64,000 nucleotides of DNA, from positions 2,294,001-2,358,000 of the forward strand of contig NZ_CP095187.1 of assembly GCF_022965755.1 (NCBI RefSeq), in the 5' to 3' direction. The first letter of the stretch is position 1, and every line of letters begins with the position of its first letter. Positions 18,541 through 27,605 of this stretch are shown here, in pieces. The notes under the pieces are model-generated. The model was given only the letters and a program-made list of their open reading frames with translations, was not told where the DNA came from and did no database searches. The DNA comes from Pseudoxanthomonas sp. F37. Its GTDB lineage: Bacteria > Pseudomonadota > Gammaproteobacteria > Xanthomonadales > Xanthomonadaceae. The position numbers and the translations under genes are program-made.

Positions 18541-18839
18541 CAACGGGCCAGGATGGCCTGCGCCAGCTGCATGTCGCTGGCGCGGCGCGCGGCCTGGTCC
18601 GTTTCGCGCAGGTGGCGCAGCGCGGCTTCCAACTGGGCGCCGCGGATGCGGCCATTGCTGGCGACGAAACTGGCGGCATCCTCGCGCGCCTGCACGACGA
18701 TCTTGTCGTCGCCAGACGAGCTGTCGGACGAGGCCGACGAACCGGCCGAAGAAGCGCCTGCCGACGAGCCGGCGAAGCTGCCGGCGAGTGCCGGCACGGA
18801 GAACGCCAGCAGCACGCCGGCCAGGATCAATCGGGACAT
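18540..18839 (-). CDS. Small secreted DUF2388-like protein
   Basis: 99 residues from ATG 18839 (an ATG four codons earlier is possible). A signal peptide (about 20 residues, ending ALAGS) precedes a serine/alanine/glycine-rich low-complexity stretch (residues 20-42) and a conserved C-terminal core: DDKIVVQAREDAASFVAS, RGAQLEAALRHLR and SDMQLAQAILAR. This core matches what I recall of DUF2388, small periplasmic proteins of Pseudomonas found next to DUF4105 genes. Its stop overlaps the next start, so the two are made together. Confidence 0.7.
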   Translation of the reverse strand: MSRLILAGVLLAFSVPALAGSFAGSSAGASSAGSSASSDSSSGDDKIVVQAREDAASFVASNGRIRGAQLEAALRHLRETDQAARRASDMQLAQAILAR

Positions 18840-18978
18840 GGATGTTTCCACATGGGGGGAACGCCGTCACCGGCGCGGAGCGCAAAGATTACCCGCAAAT
18901 GCCCGGCGAGCGCCTGAATCCGGCCGCTCGCGGGAGCATCGCCCGCATCGGGGCCGGGTCGCGGGTGGCGAACGCGTG

Positions 18979-20367
18979 TCAGCTGTCGAACAGCTTGCCC
19001 GGATTCATCAGGCCGCTGGGATCCAGCACCCGCTTGATGCCCCGCATCACCGCGATCTCCTCGGCGCTGCGCGTGCTCTCCAGATAGCCCTTCTTCACCA
19101 GGCCGATGCCGTGTTCGGCCGAAATGCTGCCCTGGTGGCGCTTCAGCGATGCCGCCAGCAGCTTGGTGACCTGCTCGCACTGGGCGACGAACTCCGCGTT
19201 CTCCATGCCATCGGGCTTCAGCACGTTGATGTGCAGGTTGCCGTCGCCGATGTGGCCGAACCACACCACCTCGAACTGCGGATACGCCTCCCCCAGCAGG
19301 GCCTGGGTCTCGGCCAGGAACGCCGGCATGGCCGAGATGCGCACCGACACATCGTTCTTGTAGGGCACGTAGCGGGCCAGCGCTTCGGTGATGCCTTCGC
19401 GCAGTCGCCACAGCTGCGCGGCCTGGGCATCGGACTGGCTGATCACGCCGTCGCTGACCCAGCCCTGCTCCATGCAGGCCTCGAAGGCGGCCATCGCGGC
19501 GGCTTCCTGCGCCTCGTCGCCGATGGCGAACTCGGTGACCACATAGTACGGATGCGCCTGATCGAAGGGCTTCTGCGCACCGTGCGCCAGCACGTGGTGC
19601 AGCGCGCGGTCGGTGAAGAACTCGAAGGCCTCCAGTTGCAGGCGCTCGCGGAACGCGGCGAAGACCTGCATCAGCACCTCGAACGAGGGCAGCGCCAGCA
19701 GCATGACGTTGGTCGGCGGCGGCGGATCGGTCAGGCGCACGGTGGCTTCCACCACCACGCCCAGCGTGCCCTCGGACCCGATGAACAGATGGCGCAGGTC
19801 GTAGCCGCTGGAGTTCTTGATGAGCGCCTTGTTGAGCTCCAGCACGTCGCCGGCGCCGGTGACCACCTTCAGGCCGGCGATCCACTCGCGCGTGTTGCCG
19901 TAGCGGATCACCCGGATGCCGCCCGCGTTGGTGGCGATGGTGCCGCCGATGGCGCACGAGCCCCGCGAGGCGAAATCCACCGGGTAGACCAGGCCCTGCT
20001 CGCGCGCCGCATTGTGCACGGCCTCCAGCGGCATGCCGGCCTGCACGGTCAAGGTGCGGTCGACCGCATTGAAATCGATCGCCTGGTTCATGCGTTCCAG
20101 GCTGAGCACCAGTTCGCCGTTCGCCGCCACGGCGCCACCGGACAGGCCGGTGCGGCCGCCGGAAGGCACCACCGCGATGCCCTGTGCGTTCGCCCAGCGC
20201 AGCACCGCCTGCACCTCCTCCACCGAGCCCGGCAAGGCGATGGCCAACGGCGCGGGGGTCCAGCGCCGGGTCCAGTCGCGGCCGTAATGCTCCAGGTCGG
20301 CAGGGTCGGTCTTCAGGCGCAGCGCGGGGGCGGCGTCGAGCAGGGCTTGCAGGCGCGGATCGCTCAT
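18979..20367 (-). CDS. FAD-linked D-2-hydroxyglutarate dehydrogenase
   Basis: 462 residues from ATG 20367; the frame is open upstream but antisense to serA, so the far longer version is spurious. A PCMH-type FAD-binding domain (PSGGRTGLSGG, about residue 67; SRGSCAIGGTIATNAGGIRV, about 135) is followed by the C-terminal oxidase domain with GHIGDGNLHINV (metal-type histidines, about 370) and SAEHGIGLVKKGY. This domain set fits D-2-hydroxyglutarate, D-lactate and related dehydrogenases. It is divergent to serA, and in Pseudomonas a D-2-HG dehydrogenase sits beside serA and removes the D-2-hydroxyglutarate made by SerA. That context is the reason for the call; D-lactate dehydrogenase is the alternative. 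Confidence 0.82.
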   Translation of the reverse strand: MSDPRLQALLDAAPALRLKTDPADLEHYGRDWTRRWTPAPLAIALPGSVEEVQAVLRWANAQGIAVVPSGGRTGLSGGAVAANGELVLSLERMNQAIDFNAVDRTLTVQAGMPLEAVHNAAREQGLVYPVDFASRGSCAIGGTIATNAGGIRVIRYGNTREWIAGLKVVTGAGDVLELNKALIKNSSGYDLRHLFIGSEGTLGVVVEATVRLTDPPPPTNVMLLALPSFEVLMQVFAAFRERLQLEAFEFFTDRALHHVLAHGAQKPFDQAHPYYVVTEFAIGDEAQEAAAMAAFEACMEQGWVSDGVISQSDAQAAQLWRLREGITEALARYVPYKNDVSVRISAMPAFLAETQALLGEAYPQFEVVWFGHIGDGNLHINVLKPDGMENAEFVAQCEQVTKLLAASLKRHQGSISAEHGIGLVKKGYLESTRSAEEIAVMRGIKRVLDPSGLMNPGKLFDS

Positions 20368-20559
20368 TGCACGGGTGGATTTTCGGGGGCGCTCAGGGTG
20401 CCAGCGATGCCGTGCGGCGTCCAGCCGACGGCGAGTCGTTTCATGGGCAACCAAGCCGGAAAACCGGCAACCCAGCATTCCATTCCGCGCCGCAGCATGG
20501 ACGGCGCGCATCTGGCATAGTGGCGACCCCTTTCCATTCCCCGCTGCGACCTTCCGGCA

Positions 20560-21801
20560 ATGTCGAACAAGAAGACCTCGTACCCGAAGCAGGACATCCG
20601 CGTACTGTTGCTGGAGGGGGTCAGCCAGACCGCGGTGGAGACATTCCGGGCGGCGGGCTACACGCAGATCGAGTTCCACGAGAAGTCCCTGCCGGAAGAC
20701 GAGCTGAAGCGCCGCATCGCCGAGGCCCACATCGTCGGCATCCGTTCGCGCACGCACCTGAGCGATGAGGTGCTGGCCCATGCGCGCCGCCTCATCGCGG
20801 TGGGCTGCTTCTGCATCGGCACCAACCAGGTGGATCTGGACGCCGCCGAGCTGGCCGGCATCCCGGTCTTCAACGCGCCCTATTCCAACACCCGCAGCGT
20901 GGCCGAGCTGGTCATCGCCCAGGCCATCATGCTGATGCGCGGCATTCCGCAGAAGAACGCCCAGTGCCACCGCGGCGGCTGGAGCAAGTCGGCCGCGGGC
21001 AGCCACGAGGTGCGCGGCAAGACCCTGGGCATCATCGGCTACGGCCACATCGGCACCCAGGTGGGCGTGCTGGCCGAGGCGCTGGGCATGCACGTGCTGT
21101 TCCACGACATCGAGACCAAGCTCTCGCTGGGGAACGCGCGCCCGGCCATCGGCCTGGACGACCTGCTGGCGCAGAGCGACGTGGTGACCCTGCACGTGCC
21201 GGAAACGCCGGCCACCCAGGGCATGTTCGGCGCGGCGCAGATCGCCGGCATGAAGCCCGGCGCGCACCTGATCAACGCCTCGCGCGGCACGGTGGTCGAT
21301 ATCGACGCGCTGGCCGCTGCGCTGAAGTCGGGCCAGGTGGGCGGCGCGGCGGTGGACGTGTTCCCGGTCGAACCCAAGGGCAATGCCGAATCGTTCGAAT
21401 CGCCGCTGCGCGGGCTGGACAACGTCATCCTCACGCCCCACGTCGGCGGCTCCACCCTGGAAGCGCAGGACAACATCGGCATCGAGGTGGCGGCCAAGCT
21501 GGTGCGCTACAGCGACAACGGCAGCACGCTGTCGGCGGTGAACTTCCCCGAGGTCACCCTGCCCGGCCACGACGGCAGCCGCCGCATCCTGCACATCCAC
21601 CGCAACGTGCCGGGCGTGCTGTCGCAGATCAACGACATCTTCCGCGACCGCGGCATCAACATCGACGGGCAGTTCCTGCGCACCGACCCCAAGGTCGGCT
21701 ACGTGGTCATCGACGTCACCGCCGACGAGGAACAGACCACCAGCCTGCGCGAGGCGATGGCGGCCATCGCCGGCACGTTGCGGGTGCGCGTGCTGTATTG
21801 A
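20560..21801 (+). CDS. serA: D-3-phosphoglycerate dehydrogenase
   Basis: 413 residues, E. coli type. NAD-binding Rossmann core GIIGYGHIGTQVG (residues 149-161), substrate RSRTHLSDEVL, catalytic Arg in NASRGTVVDIDAL and His in TPHVGGST (about 290). A C-terminal ACT domain (about 340-413, RILHIHRNVPGVLSQIN) allows serine feedback. It catalyses the first step of serine synthesis and may also reduce 2-oxoglutarate to D-2-hydroxyglutarate, which the divergent gene would reoxidise. About 190 bases separate the two start codons. Confidence 0.96.
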   Translation: MSNKKTSYPKQDIRVLLLEGVSQTAVETFRAAGYTQIEFHEKSLPEDELKRRIAEAHIVGIRSRTHLSDEVLAHARRLIAVGCFCIGTNQVDLDAAELAGIPVFNAPYSNTRSVAELVIAQAIMLMRGIPQKNAQCHRGGWSKSAAGSHEVRGKTLGIIGYGHIGTQVGVLAEALGMHVLFHDIETKLSLGNARPAIGLDDLLAQSDVVTLHVPETPATQGMFGAAQIAGMKPGAHLINASRGTVVDIDALAAALKSGQVGGAAVDVFPVEPKGNAESFESPLRGLDNVILTPHVGGSTLEAQDNIGIEVAAKLVRYSDNGSTLSAVNFPEVTLPGHDGSRRILHIHRNVPGVLSQINDIFRDRGINIDGQFLRTDPKVGYVVIDVTADEEQTTSLREAMAAIAGTLRVRVLY

Positions 21802-21847
21802 GCGGGACGATGTGCCTGCGTTCCCGCGATCGCTCGCATGGACGCCT

Positions 21848-21948
21848 GTAGGAGCGGGCCATGCCCGCGATGCTTTTGAGACCTCACAGAAAAAAGCATC
21901 GCGCCCAAGGGCGCTCCTACAAAGCATGGCGCCCGAGGGCGCGCCTAC
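21848..21948 (+). repeat. GTAG-type palindromic repeat 3 (hybrid triple)
   Basis: Three units in 101 bases: GTAGGAGCGGGCCATGCCCG (at 21848), an inverse unit of the other subtype (GCATCGCGCCCAAGGGCGCTCCTAC, 21896-21920), and a third inverse unit ending CGCCTAC at 21948. The dimer mixes the GGGCCATGCCC and GCCCAAGGGC subtypes. The last unit runs into the end of the NUDIX gene. Confidence 0.78.
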
Positions 21949-22511
21949 AGAGGTCCGTCCTCGCTTGCGGACCGGGTCGTCAGCCATTTGCGCGCCATGC
22001 GGCTGAGGGATGCGTCCGGCTCGTCGGCGAGCGGGGCGATCTCGCGCCAGGCCAGGTCCAGCGACTCCTCGCTGACCACGTAGTCTTCGCTGCCGCCTGC
22101 ACGCACCACGTAGCGCACGTCGTAGTGCCAATGGCCCGGCACCCCCTTGCGCTCGGGTATCCAGTGGCGGTCCAGATCGAAGATGCCGCCCTCCACGGCC
22201 AGGTCGGACAGGCCCGACTCCTCCTGGGCTTCCTTCAGCGCGACGCGGGCCATGTCGGTGTCGCCATCGGCGTGCCCGCCCAGTTGCAGCCAGCGGTCCA
22301 GCTTGCGGTGATGGGTCATGAGGATGCGCAGGCCATCGCCGCTGACCAGCCACGCACCGCCGGTCAGGTGGCCTTCCAGCCGCTCGCGGACGAACGGATT
22401 GGCCGGCGCGTCCAGCAGCGCCAGGAAATGTGCGATGACCTCTTCTTCGTCGGGCCAGCGGCGGCGGTAATCGGCCAGGTGTTCTCGTAGCGAAGCATAA
22501 GCGGCTGACAC
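21945..22511 (-). CDS. NUDIX hydrolase
   Basis: 188 residues from GTG 22511, chosen because AAAGGA precedes it by 10 bases; an upstream ATG at 22566 is possible. NUDIX box region: GGHADGDTD, then VALKEAQEESGL (about residues 75-98), keeping the metal-binding EExxG core while the first glutamate is replaced (threonine) and the arginine of REUxEE is lysine. This subfamily with the GGHxDG start has unknown substrates (NUDIX proteins hydrolyse nucleoside diphosphates linked to another group). Convergent with serA across the repeat. Confidence 0.82.
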   Translation of the reverse strand: MSAAYASLREHLADYRRRWPDEEEVIAHFLALLDAPANPFVRERLEGHLTGGAWLVSGDGLRILMTHHRKLDRWLQLGGHADGDTDMARVALKEAQEESGLSDLAVEGGIFDLDRHWIPERKGVPGHWHYDVRYVVRAGGSEDYVVSEESLDLAWREIAPLADEPDASLSRMARKWLTTRSASEDGPL

Positions 22512-22696
22512 GACGTGCTTTTCCTTTCGACGGTGGCGAGGGCGGTGCCGATTATCGCCGGCCATGCTGCACCCGCGCTTGTGATCCCCCGCCCGCTTTG
22601 GCAAGGTACGGCCTTCCGTGGGGACCGTCCCCATGACCGTTGTCACCGCTCGGTGGGCCTTCCGCCGGCACTCAGTCATCTCAGGGGACGCTGCGA

Positions 22697-24187
22697 ATGC
22701 TCAAAGCTCTGTTCAGGGTCAAGCCGGTCGCGCCGGCAGGCCACGTCGATGCCGGTGAACCCTTCGAAGGCAGCCTGGACGGCGAAGCCACCCTGAAACG
22801 GACGCTGACGGCCAAGCACCTGGTCATGCTGGGCGTGGGCGCGGTGATCGGCGCGGGCATCTTCGTGCTGACCGGCCAGGCCGCGGCCAACCATGCCGGC
22901 CCGGCGATCATGCTGAGCTTCGTGCTGGCCGGCTTCGCCTGCGCCATGGCGGGCCTGTGCTACGCCGAGTTCGCCTCGATGATGCCGGTGTCCGGCAGCG
23001 CGTACTCCTACTCTTACGCCACCTTGGGCGAAGCGGTGGCGTGGTTCATCGGCTGGTGCCTGGTACTGGAATACCTGTTCGCATCGTCCACCGTGGCGGT
23101 GGGCTGGTCGGGCTATCTGGTGAGCTTCCTCACCACTACGGTGGGCGTACCCTTCCCCGAGCAGCTGGCCACCGCGCCCATCACCTGGACCGACGGCGGC
23201 TTCGTCGCCACCAACGGCATCATCAACCTGCCCGCCGTGCTGATCGTCGCGGCGGTCAGTGGCCTGTGCTACGTCGGCATCACCCAGTCGGCCTTCGTCA
23301 ACGCGATCATCGTGGCGATCAAGGTGGTCGTGATCGCGGCCTTCCTGGGCTTCGGCGTGCAGTACGTGGACCCGGCCAACTGGACACCCTTCATCCCCGA
23401 GAACACCGGTCCCGGACAGTTCGGCATGGACGGCGTGTTCCGCGCGGCGACCATCGTGTTCTTCGCCTACATCGGCTTCGACGCGGTTTCCACCGCGGCC
23501 GGCGAAGCGAAGAATCCGCAGCGCGACATGCCCAAGGGCATCCTGGGTTCGCTGGCCATCTGCACCGTCATCTACATCGCCGTCTGCGCGGTGCTGACAG
23601 GCATGACCCACTACAGCCTGCTGGGCACCGCCAAGCCGGTGGCCACGGCACTGGAAGAAGTCCTCAAGGCCGATCCGGGCGCCAGCGTCGGCTGGCTGAA
23701 GACCGCGGTGGAGATCGGCGCCATCGCCGGCCTGTCGTCGGTGATCCTGGTCATGCTGATGGCGCAGCCGCGCATCTTCTATTCGATGTCCCGCGACGGG
23801 CTGCTGCCGCGCCTGTTCGGCAAGGTGCACCCGAAGTTCCATACGCCCTACGTCGGCACGATCATCGTCGGCGTGCTGGCCTGCCTGCTGGCCGGCTTCA
23901 TGCCACTCAGCGTGCTGGGCGAACTGGTCTCGATGGGCACGCTGCTGGCGTTCGCCACCGTCTGCCTCGGCGTGCTGGTGCTGCGCTTCACCCGCCCCGA
24001 CCTCGCCCGCCCGTTCCGCGTGCCCATGTTCTGGCTGATCTGCCCGCTGGGCGTGCTGGCCTGCCTGTTCCTGTTCATGCAGTCGTTCATGGAGCACTGG
24101 CAGATCTTCGTGGGCTGGACGGTGCTGGGGCAGGTGATCTACTTCGCCTACGGCTTCCGGAACAGCAAACTCAGGCAGCGCGCCTGA
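22697..24187 (+). CDS. APC-family amino acid transporter 1
   Basis: 496 residues from ATG 22697, preceded by AGGGGA; an in-frame ATG at 22640 is farther from a ribosome site. About 12 to 14 transmembrane helices. The APC signature is clear: GVGAVIGAGIFVLTGQAA (helix 1, about residues 45-62) and ATLGEAVAWFIGW. The sequence matches cationic amino acid transporter (CAT/YhdG-like) permeases. A strong terminator follows, and a paralogue is next. Confidence 0.87.
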   Translation: MLKALFRVKPVAPAGHVDAGEPFEGSLDGEATLKRTLTAKHLVMLGVGAVIGAGIFVLTGQAAANHAGPAIMLSFVLAGFACAMAGLCYAEFASMMPVSGSAYSYSYATLGEAVAWFIGWCLVLEYLFASSTVAVGWSGYLVSFLTTTVGVPFPEQLATAPITWTDGGFVATNGIINLPAVLIVAAVSGLCYVGITQSAFVNAIIVAIKVVVIAAFLGFGVQYVDPANWTPFIPENTGPGQFGMDGVFRAATIVFFAYIGFDAVSTAAGEAKNPQRDMPKGILGSLAICTVIYIAVCAVLTGMTHYSLLGTAKPVATALEEVLKADPGASVGWLKTAVEIGAIAGLSSVILVMLMAQPRIFYSMSRDGLLPRLFGKVHPKFHTPYVGTIIVGVLACLLAGFMPLSVLGELVSMGTLLAFATVCLGVLVLRFTRPDLARPFRVPMFWLICPLGVLACLFLFMQSFMEHWQIFVGWTVLGQVIYFAYGFRNSKLRQRA

Positions 24188-24197
24188 TCGTCTTCAA

Positions 24198-24225
24198 GGC
24201 CGGCGGGCACACCGCCGGCCTTTTT
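24198..24225 (+). terminator. Rho-independent terminator
   Basis: A 9-base-pair stem GGCCGGCGG/CCGCCGGCC with a GCACA loop, directly followed by TTTTT. Ends the first permease transcript. Confidence 0.9.
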
Positions 24226-24262
24226 GGTTGTACTCCTCGATAACGTCCCGAGACCACGCACG

Positions 24263-25693
24263 ATGCTCCGACAGCTCCTGGCCACCAAGCACCCCCACGC
24301 CGCCCATACCGAAGCCGAAGGGCTCAGCCTGCGCCGCACGCTCGGCCCCTGGGGCCTGACCGCGCTGGGCATCGGCGCGGTGATCGGCGGCGGCATCTTC
24401 GTGATCACCGGACAGGCCGCGGCCAACCACGCCGGCCCCGCCATCATGCTGTCGTTCGTGCTGGCCGCCATCTGCTGCACGTTCTGCGCACTGGCCTATG
24501 CCGAATTCGCGGCGATGGTGCCGGTCTCCGGCAGCGCCTACACCTATACCTACGCGACCCTGGGCGAACTGACCGCGTGGTTCATCGGCTGGATGCTCGT
24601 CCTCGAGTACGGGGTATCGGCCTCGGCGGTGGCGGTCAGCTGGACCGGCTACTTCCTCAGCCTGCTCGAACACTTCAACATCTACCTGCCGCAGGCGCTG
24701 GTCAGCGCGCCGCTGGACGCGCAACTGCGGCCGACCGGCGCCATCGCCAACGTGCCCGCCGCTGTCATCGTGCTGCTGCTGACCTGGCTGTGCTACGTGG
24801 GCATCCGCAAGTCGTCGGCCATGAACATGGCCATGGTGGTGCTGAAGACCGGGCTGATCCTGCTGGTCATCGTCGCCGGCTGGCAGTACGTCGACCCGGG
24901 CAACTGGCAGCCGTTCATTCCCGCCAACGAGGGCCCGGGCAAGTTCGGCTGGGAGGGCGTGCTGCGCGGTGCGGCGATGGTGTTCTTCGCCTACATCGGC
25001 TTCGAGGCGGTGTCGGTGGCGGCGCAGGAATCGCATCGCCCGCAGAAGGACCTGCCGGTCGGCATGCTGGCCTCGCTGGCCATCTGCACGGTGCTTTACA
25101 TCGCCATGGCCGCGGTGATGACCGGCCTGGTGCCCTACACCGCGCTGGGCACGGCCGAGCCGGTGGTCACCGCGGTGGCCGCGCATTCGGAACTGGGCTG
25201 GCTGCGGGTGACGGTGGAGATCGGCGCGCTGATCGGCCTGTCCTCGGTGGTGCTGGTGATGATCATCGGCCAGCCGCGCATCTTCATGATCATGGGCCGC
25301 GACGGCCTGCTGCCGCCGGTGTTCACCAAGATCCATCCGGAATACCGCACGCCGCACATCAACACGGTCATCACCGGCGTCGGCATCGCCCTGCTGGCGG
25401 CGCTGTTCCCCTTGGACATCCTGGGCGAACTGACCTCGATGGGCACCCTGATCGCCTTCGCCTCGGTCTGCGTGGGCGTGCTGGTGCTGCGCCGCACGCA
25501 GCCGGACCTGCCGCGTCCGTTCCGCATTCCCGCGGCCTGGCTGGTCTGCTCGCTGGGCGTGCTGAGCTGCATGGCGCTGCTGTCGGCGATGACGGCGCAC
25601 AACTGGATGCTGATGGGCGTGTGGACCGCCGTCGGCTTCCTGATCTATTTCCTGTACGGCTACCGCCACAGCCGCCTGCGCACGCCGCGCTGA
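24263..25693 (+). CDS. APC-family amino acid transporter 2
   Basis: 476 residues from ATG 24263. Same architecture as the permease before it, with GIGAVIGGGIFVITGQAA and ATLGELTAWFIGWMLVLEYG; the two proteins are clearly paralogues from a tandem duplication, differing in the loop between helices and at the substrate-side segment (HFNIYLPQALVSAPL). Predicted inner-membrane amino-acid uptake; separate transcription is likely because a terminator lies between them. The split between the substrate specificities cannot be read from sequence. Confidence 0.87.
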   Translation: MLRQLLATKHPHAAHTEAEGLSLRRTLGPWGLTALGIGAVIGGGIFVITGQAAANHAGPAIMLSFVLAAICCTFCALAYAEFAAMVPVSGSAYTYTYATLGELTAWFIGWMLVLEYGVSASAVAVSWTGYFLSLLEHFNIYLPQALVSAPLDAQLRPTGAIANVPAAVIVLLLTWLCYVGIRKSSAMNMAMVVLKTGLILLVIVAGWQYVDPGNWQPFIPANEGPGKFGWEGVLRGAAMVFFAYIGFEAVSVAAQESHRPQKDLPVGMLASLAICTVLYIAMAAVMTGLVPYTALGTAEPVVTAVAAHSELGWLRVTVEIGALIGLSSVVLVMIIGQPRIFMIMGRDGLLPPVFTKIHPEYRTPHINTVITGVGIALLAALFPLDILGELTSMGTLIAFASVCVGVLVLRRTQPDLPRPFRIPAAWLVCSLGVLSCMALLSAMTAHNWMLMGVWTAVGFLIYFLYGYRHSRLRTPR

Positions 25694-25717
25694 ACGGAGC
25701 CGGCGGGTGGAACAGGG

Positions 25718-25744
25718 AAAAGGCGCGGTCACCCGCGCCTTTTC
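25718..25744. terminator. Bidirectional terminator
   Basis: AAAAGGCGCGG-TCAC-CCGCGCCTTTT forms an 8 to 11 base-pair hairpin with A and T runs on both sides. It lies between the second permease and the convergent HiPIP gene and can serve both. Confidence 0.82.
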
Positions 25745-25765
25745 GCTTTCCGCAAACCGGACGTA

Positions 25766-26095
25766 TCAGGGCTTCTTGGCCCAGGCGCTGCACCAGCCCT
25801 TCGCGGCGACCGAGTTCTTGGGGAACAGCGTGCACGGGCCATAGGCCTGGCCCGCCGCCGCCTTGAAGAAGTTGCAGTTGGCGCACTGGTCGCCGGCCTT
25901 GTGCTTGGGGTGCTTCGCGGTGGCGGCGTTCTCGGTGTAGGCCAGCGCCTTGGCGGTCGGATTGTTGGCATCCAGCTTGGGCAGGGCGGCAGGCGCGGCG
26001 GCCTCGGCGCGCCCCATATGCCAGGCCAGCGGGGCCACGGCGGCGGCGGTCAGGGTGGTGGTCAGGAAACGGCGGCGGGAGGCATCGTGGCTCAT
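25766..26095 (-). CDS. High-potential iron-sulfur protein (HiPIP)
   Basis: 109 residues from ATG 26095. A twin-arginine signal ([19 protein letters not shown]) exports the folded, cofactor-bound protein to the periplasm. The mature part carries four conserved cysteines in the HiPIP pattern CANC, then GPC about 14 residues on and WC about 14 after that, binding a [4Fe-4S] cluster, with the aromatic residues nearby (FF, W). HiPIPs pass electrons between a cytochrome-bc1-type complex and terminal oxidases. No partner enzyme is visible here. Divergent from mtnB. Confidence 0.9.
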   Translation of the reverse strand: MSHDASRRRFLTTTLTAAAVAPLAWHMGRAEAAAPAALPKLDANNPTAKALAYTENAATAKHPKHKAGDQCANCNFFKAAAGQAYGPCTLFPKNSVAAKGWCSAWAKKP

Positions 26096-26198
26096 CTGGC
26101 TGGGCACCTGCGGGAAGGAGTCGCCAGTATCGCGCCCGCGTCCGGCTCCGGCATTGCGCAGGATCAATGGACCCTGCGGGCGTGCGGACGGGTTCCGC

Positions 26199-26204
26199 TA
26201 GAAT
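26199..26204 (+). promoter_or_regulatory. Candidate -10 element for mtnB
   Basis: TAGAAT sits 8 bases before the mtnB ATG, so the transcript would have a very short leader or none. A -35 element is not evident. Confidence 0.45.
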
Positions 26205-26211
26205 GCGCGCC

Positions 26212-26853
26212 ATGAACACCCTGCCCTACGACGCCGACCAGCTGCGCGACCGCGCGCAGTCCATCATTGCCAATGTGCGCGAGCTGTCGCAGCTGGGCTG
26301 GACCCCGGCCACCAGCAGCAATTTCTCGCAGCGGCTGGACGAGGAGCATGCGGCCATCACCGTCTCCGGCCGCGACAAGGGCCGGCTGGTGGAGGCGGAC
26401 ATCATGGTGGTGGACTTCGAGGGCAAGGCCGTCGGCAGCGACCATCGCCCCTCGGCGGAAACCCTGCTGCACACCCAGCTCTACCGGCGTTACCCCGAGA
26501 TCGGCTGCGTGCTGCACACGCACTCGCTGGTGCAGACGGTGGCCTCGCGCCTGTTCGCCGGCGCCGGCCATGTCCGGCTGGAGGGTTTCGAGCTGCTGAA
26601 GGCCTTCCACGGCAACCACACCCACGAGATGGCCATCGACGTGCCGGTGTTCGCCAACACCCAGGACATGCCGACCCTGGCCGCCCAGGTCGACGCGCTG
26701 CTGGACCGGCAGCCGCTGTGGGGCTACCTGATCGACGGCCACGGCCTGTACGCATGGGGCCGCACCATGGCCGAGGCGCGCCGGCACCTGGAAGCCTTCG
26801 AGTTCCTGTTCGCGGCCGAACTGGAGCTGCGCAAGCTCGGCTGCCGCGGCTGA
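26212..26853 (+). CDS. mtnB: Methylthioribulose-1-phosphate dehydratase
   Basis: 213 residues from ATG 26212. Class II aldolase fold with the zinc-binding histidines HTHS and a later DGHG. Signature [12 protein letters not shown] near residue 31 and the glutamate ETLLHTQLY. It dehydrates 5-methylthioribulose-1-phosphate in methionine salvage. It heads mtnB-mtnD-mtnC. mtnA and mtnK, needed upstream in the pathway, are not in the window. Confidence 0.92.
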   Translation: MNTLPYDADQLRDRAQSIIANVRELSQLGWTPATSSNFSQRLDEEHAAITVSGRDKGRLVEADIMVVDFEGKAVGSDHRPSAETLLHTQLYRRYPEIGCVLHTHSLVQTVASRLFAGAGHVRLEGFELLKAFHGNHTHEMAIDVPVFANTQDMPTLAAQVDALLDRQPLWGYLIDGHGLYAWGRTMAEARRHLEAFEFLFAAELELRKLGCRG

Positions 26854-26948
26854 CGACCGCCGGTCATCCCCGCGTTACCTTTCCGCAACCGGGTGTCCGG
26901 GCCGGGTTTGCTACTCTAACGCCCCCCTCGCCGCCTCACGCCACCGCC

Positions 26949-27509
26949 ATGAGCCGCCTGCGCATCTTCAAGGAATCCGACCCGTCCACCCCGGAGTTCG
27001 CCAGCTACGATCCGGACTTCATCGCCACCGAGCTGAAGAAGATCGGGGTGACGTTCGAGCGCTGGAAGGCGAACAAGCCGGTCGAACCGGGCGCCTCGCC
27101 GGAAGAGGTGATGGACGCCTATCGCGCCGACATCGACCGCCTGGTGGCCGAGCGCGGCTTCAAGAGCGTCGACGTGGTCAGCATCGCGCCGGACCACCCG
27201 CAGCGCGAGGCGATGCGCGCCAAGTTCCTCGACGAGCACTACCACAAGGAAGACGAGGTGCGCTTCTTCGTGGCGGGCTCGGGCCTGTTCACGCTGCACG
27301 TGGATGGCAGGGTCTATGAGATCGAGTGCGTGCAGGAGGACCTGATCGCCGTGCCGGACGGCGCGCTGCACTGGTTCGACATGGGCCCGGAGCCGCGCTT
27401 CGTCGCCATCCGCTTCTTCACCGAGCCGGATGGCTGGGTGGGCCACTTCACCGGCACCACCATCGCCCAGCAGTTCCCGCGCTACGACGGTCTGACCGAA
27501 GGACACTGA
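26949..27509 (+). CDS. mtnD: Acireductone dioxygenase
   Basis: 186 residues from ATG 26949. Cupin fold with the metal ligands in [13 protein letters not shown] (H..H....E) and a later histidine in GALHWFDMG. With iron it yields methionine's keto-acid precursor and formate; with nickel a different split occurs. A -10-like TACTCT lies about 32 bases upstream. Between this gene and mtnC is a 96-base spacer without a recognisable element. Confidence 0.93.
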   Translation: MSRLRIFKESDPSTPEFASYDPDFIATELKKIGVTFERWKANKPVEPGASPEEVMDAYRADIDRLVAERGFKSVDVVSIAPDHPQREAMRAKFLDEHYHKEDEVRFFVAGSGLFTLHVDGRVYEIECVQEDLIAVPDGALHWFDMGPEPRFVAIRFFTEPDGWVGHFTGTTIAQQFPRYDGLTEGH

Positions 27510-27605
27510 TATCCGCTGGCGGGGTTTGGCCCCGACTCGCGGATGAAACGGACAGCCAGCGGTCAGGGCTGAAGCCCTCCCCCTCTTTCCCCCCGCCCCC
27601 TTGCC

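Noticed and set aside
16849-20520. A 1223-codon open frame on the plus strand
   Set aside because: It runs antisense through the DUF4105, DUF2388 and dehydrogenase genes and has no domain signature.
20368-22353. N-terminal extension of the D-2-hydroxyglutarate dehydrogenase frame (to 1124 residues)
   Set aside because: The extra part is antisense to serA and ends in a repeat-rich spacer; the enzyme is complete from 20367.
26095-26949. SAM or other riboswitch before the methionine-salvage genes
   Set aside because: Spacers are short and no conserved aptamer folds or T-box elements could be recognised.
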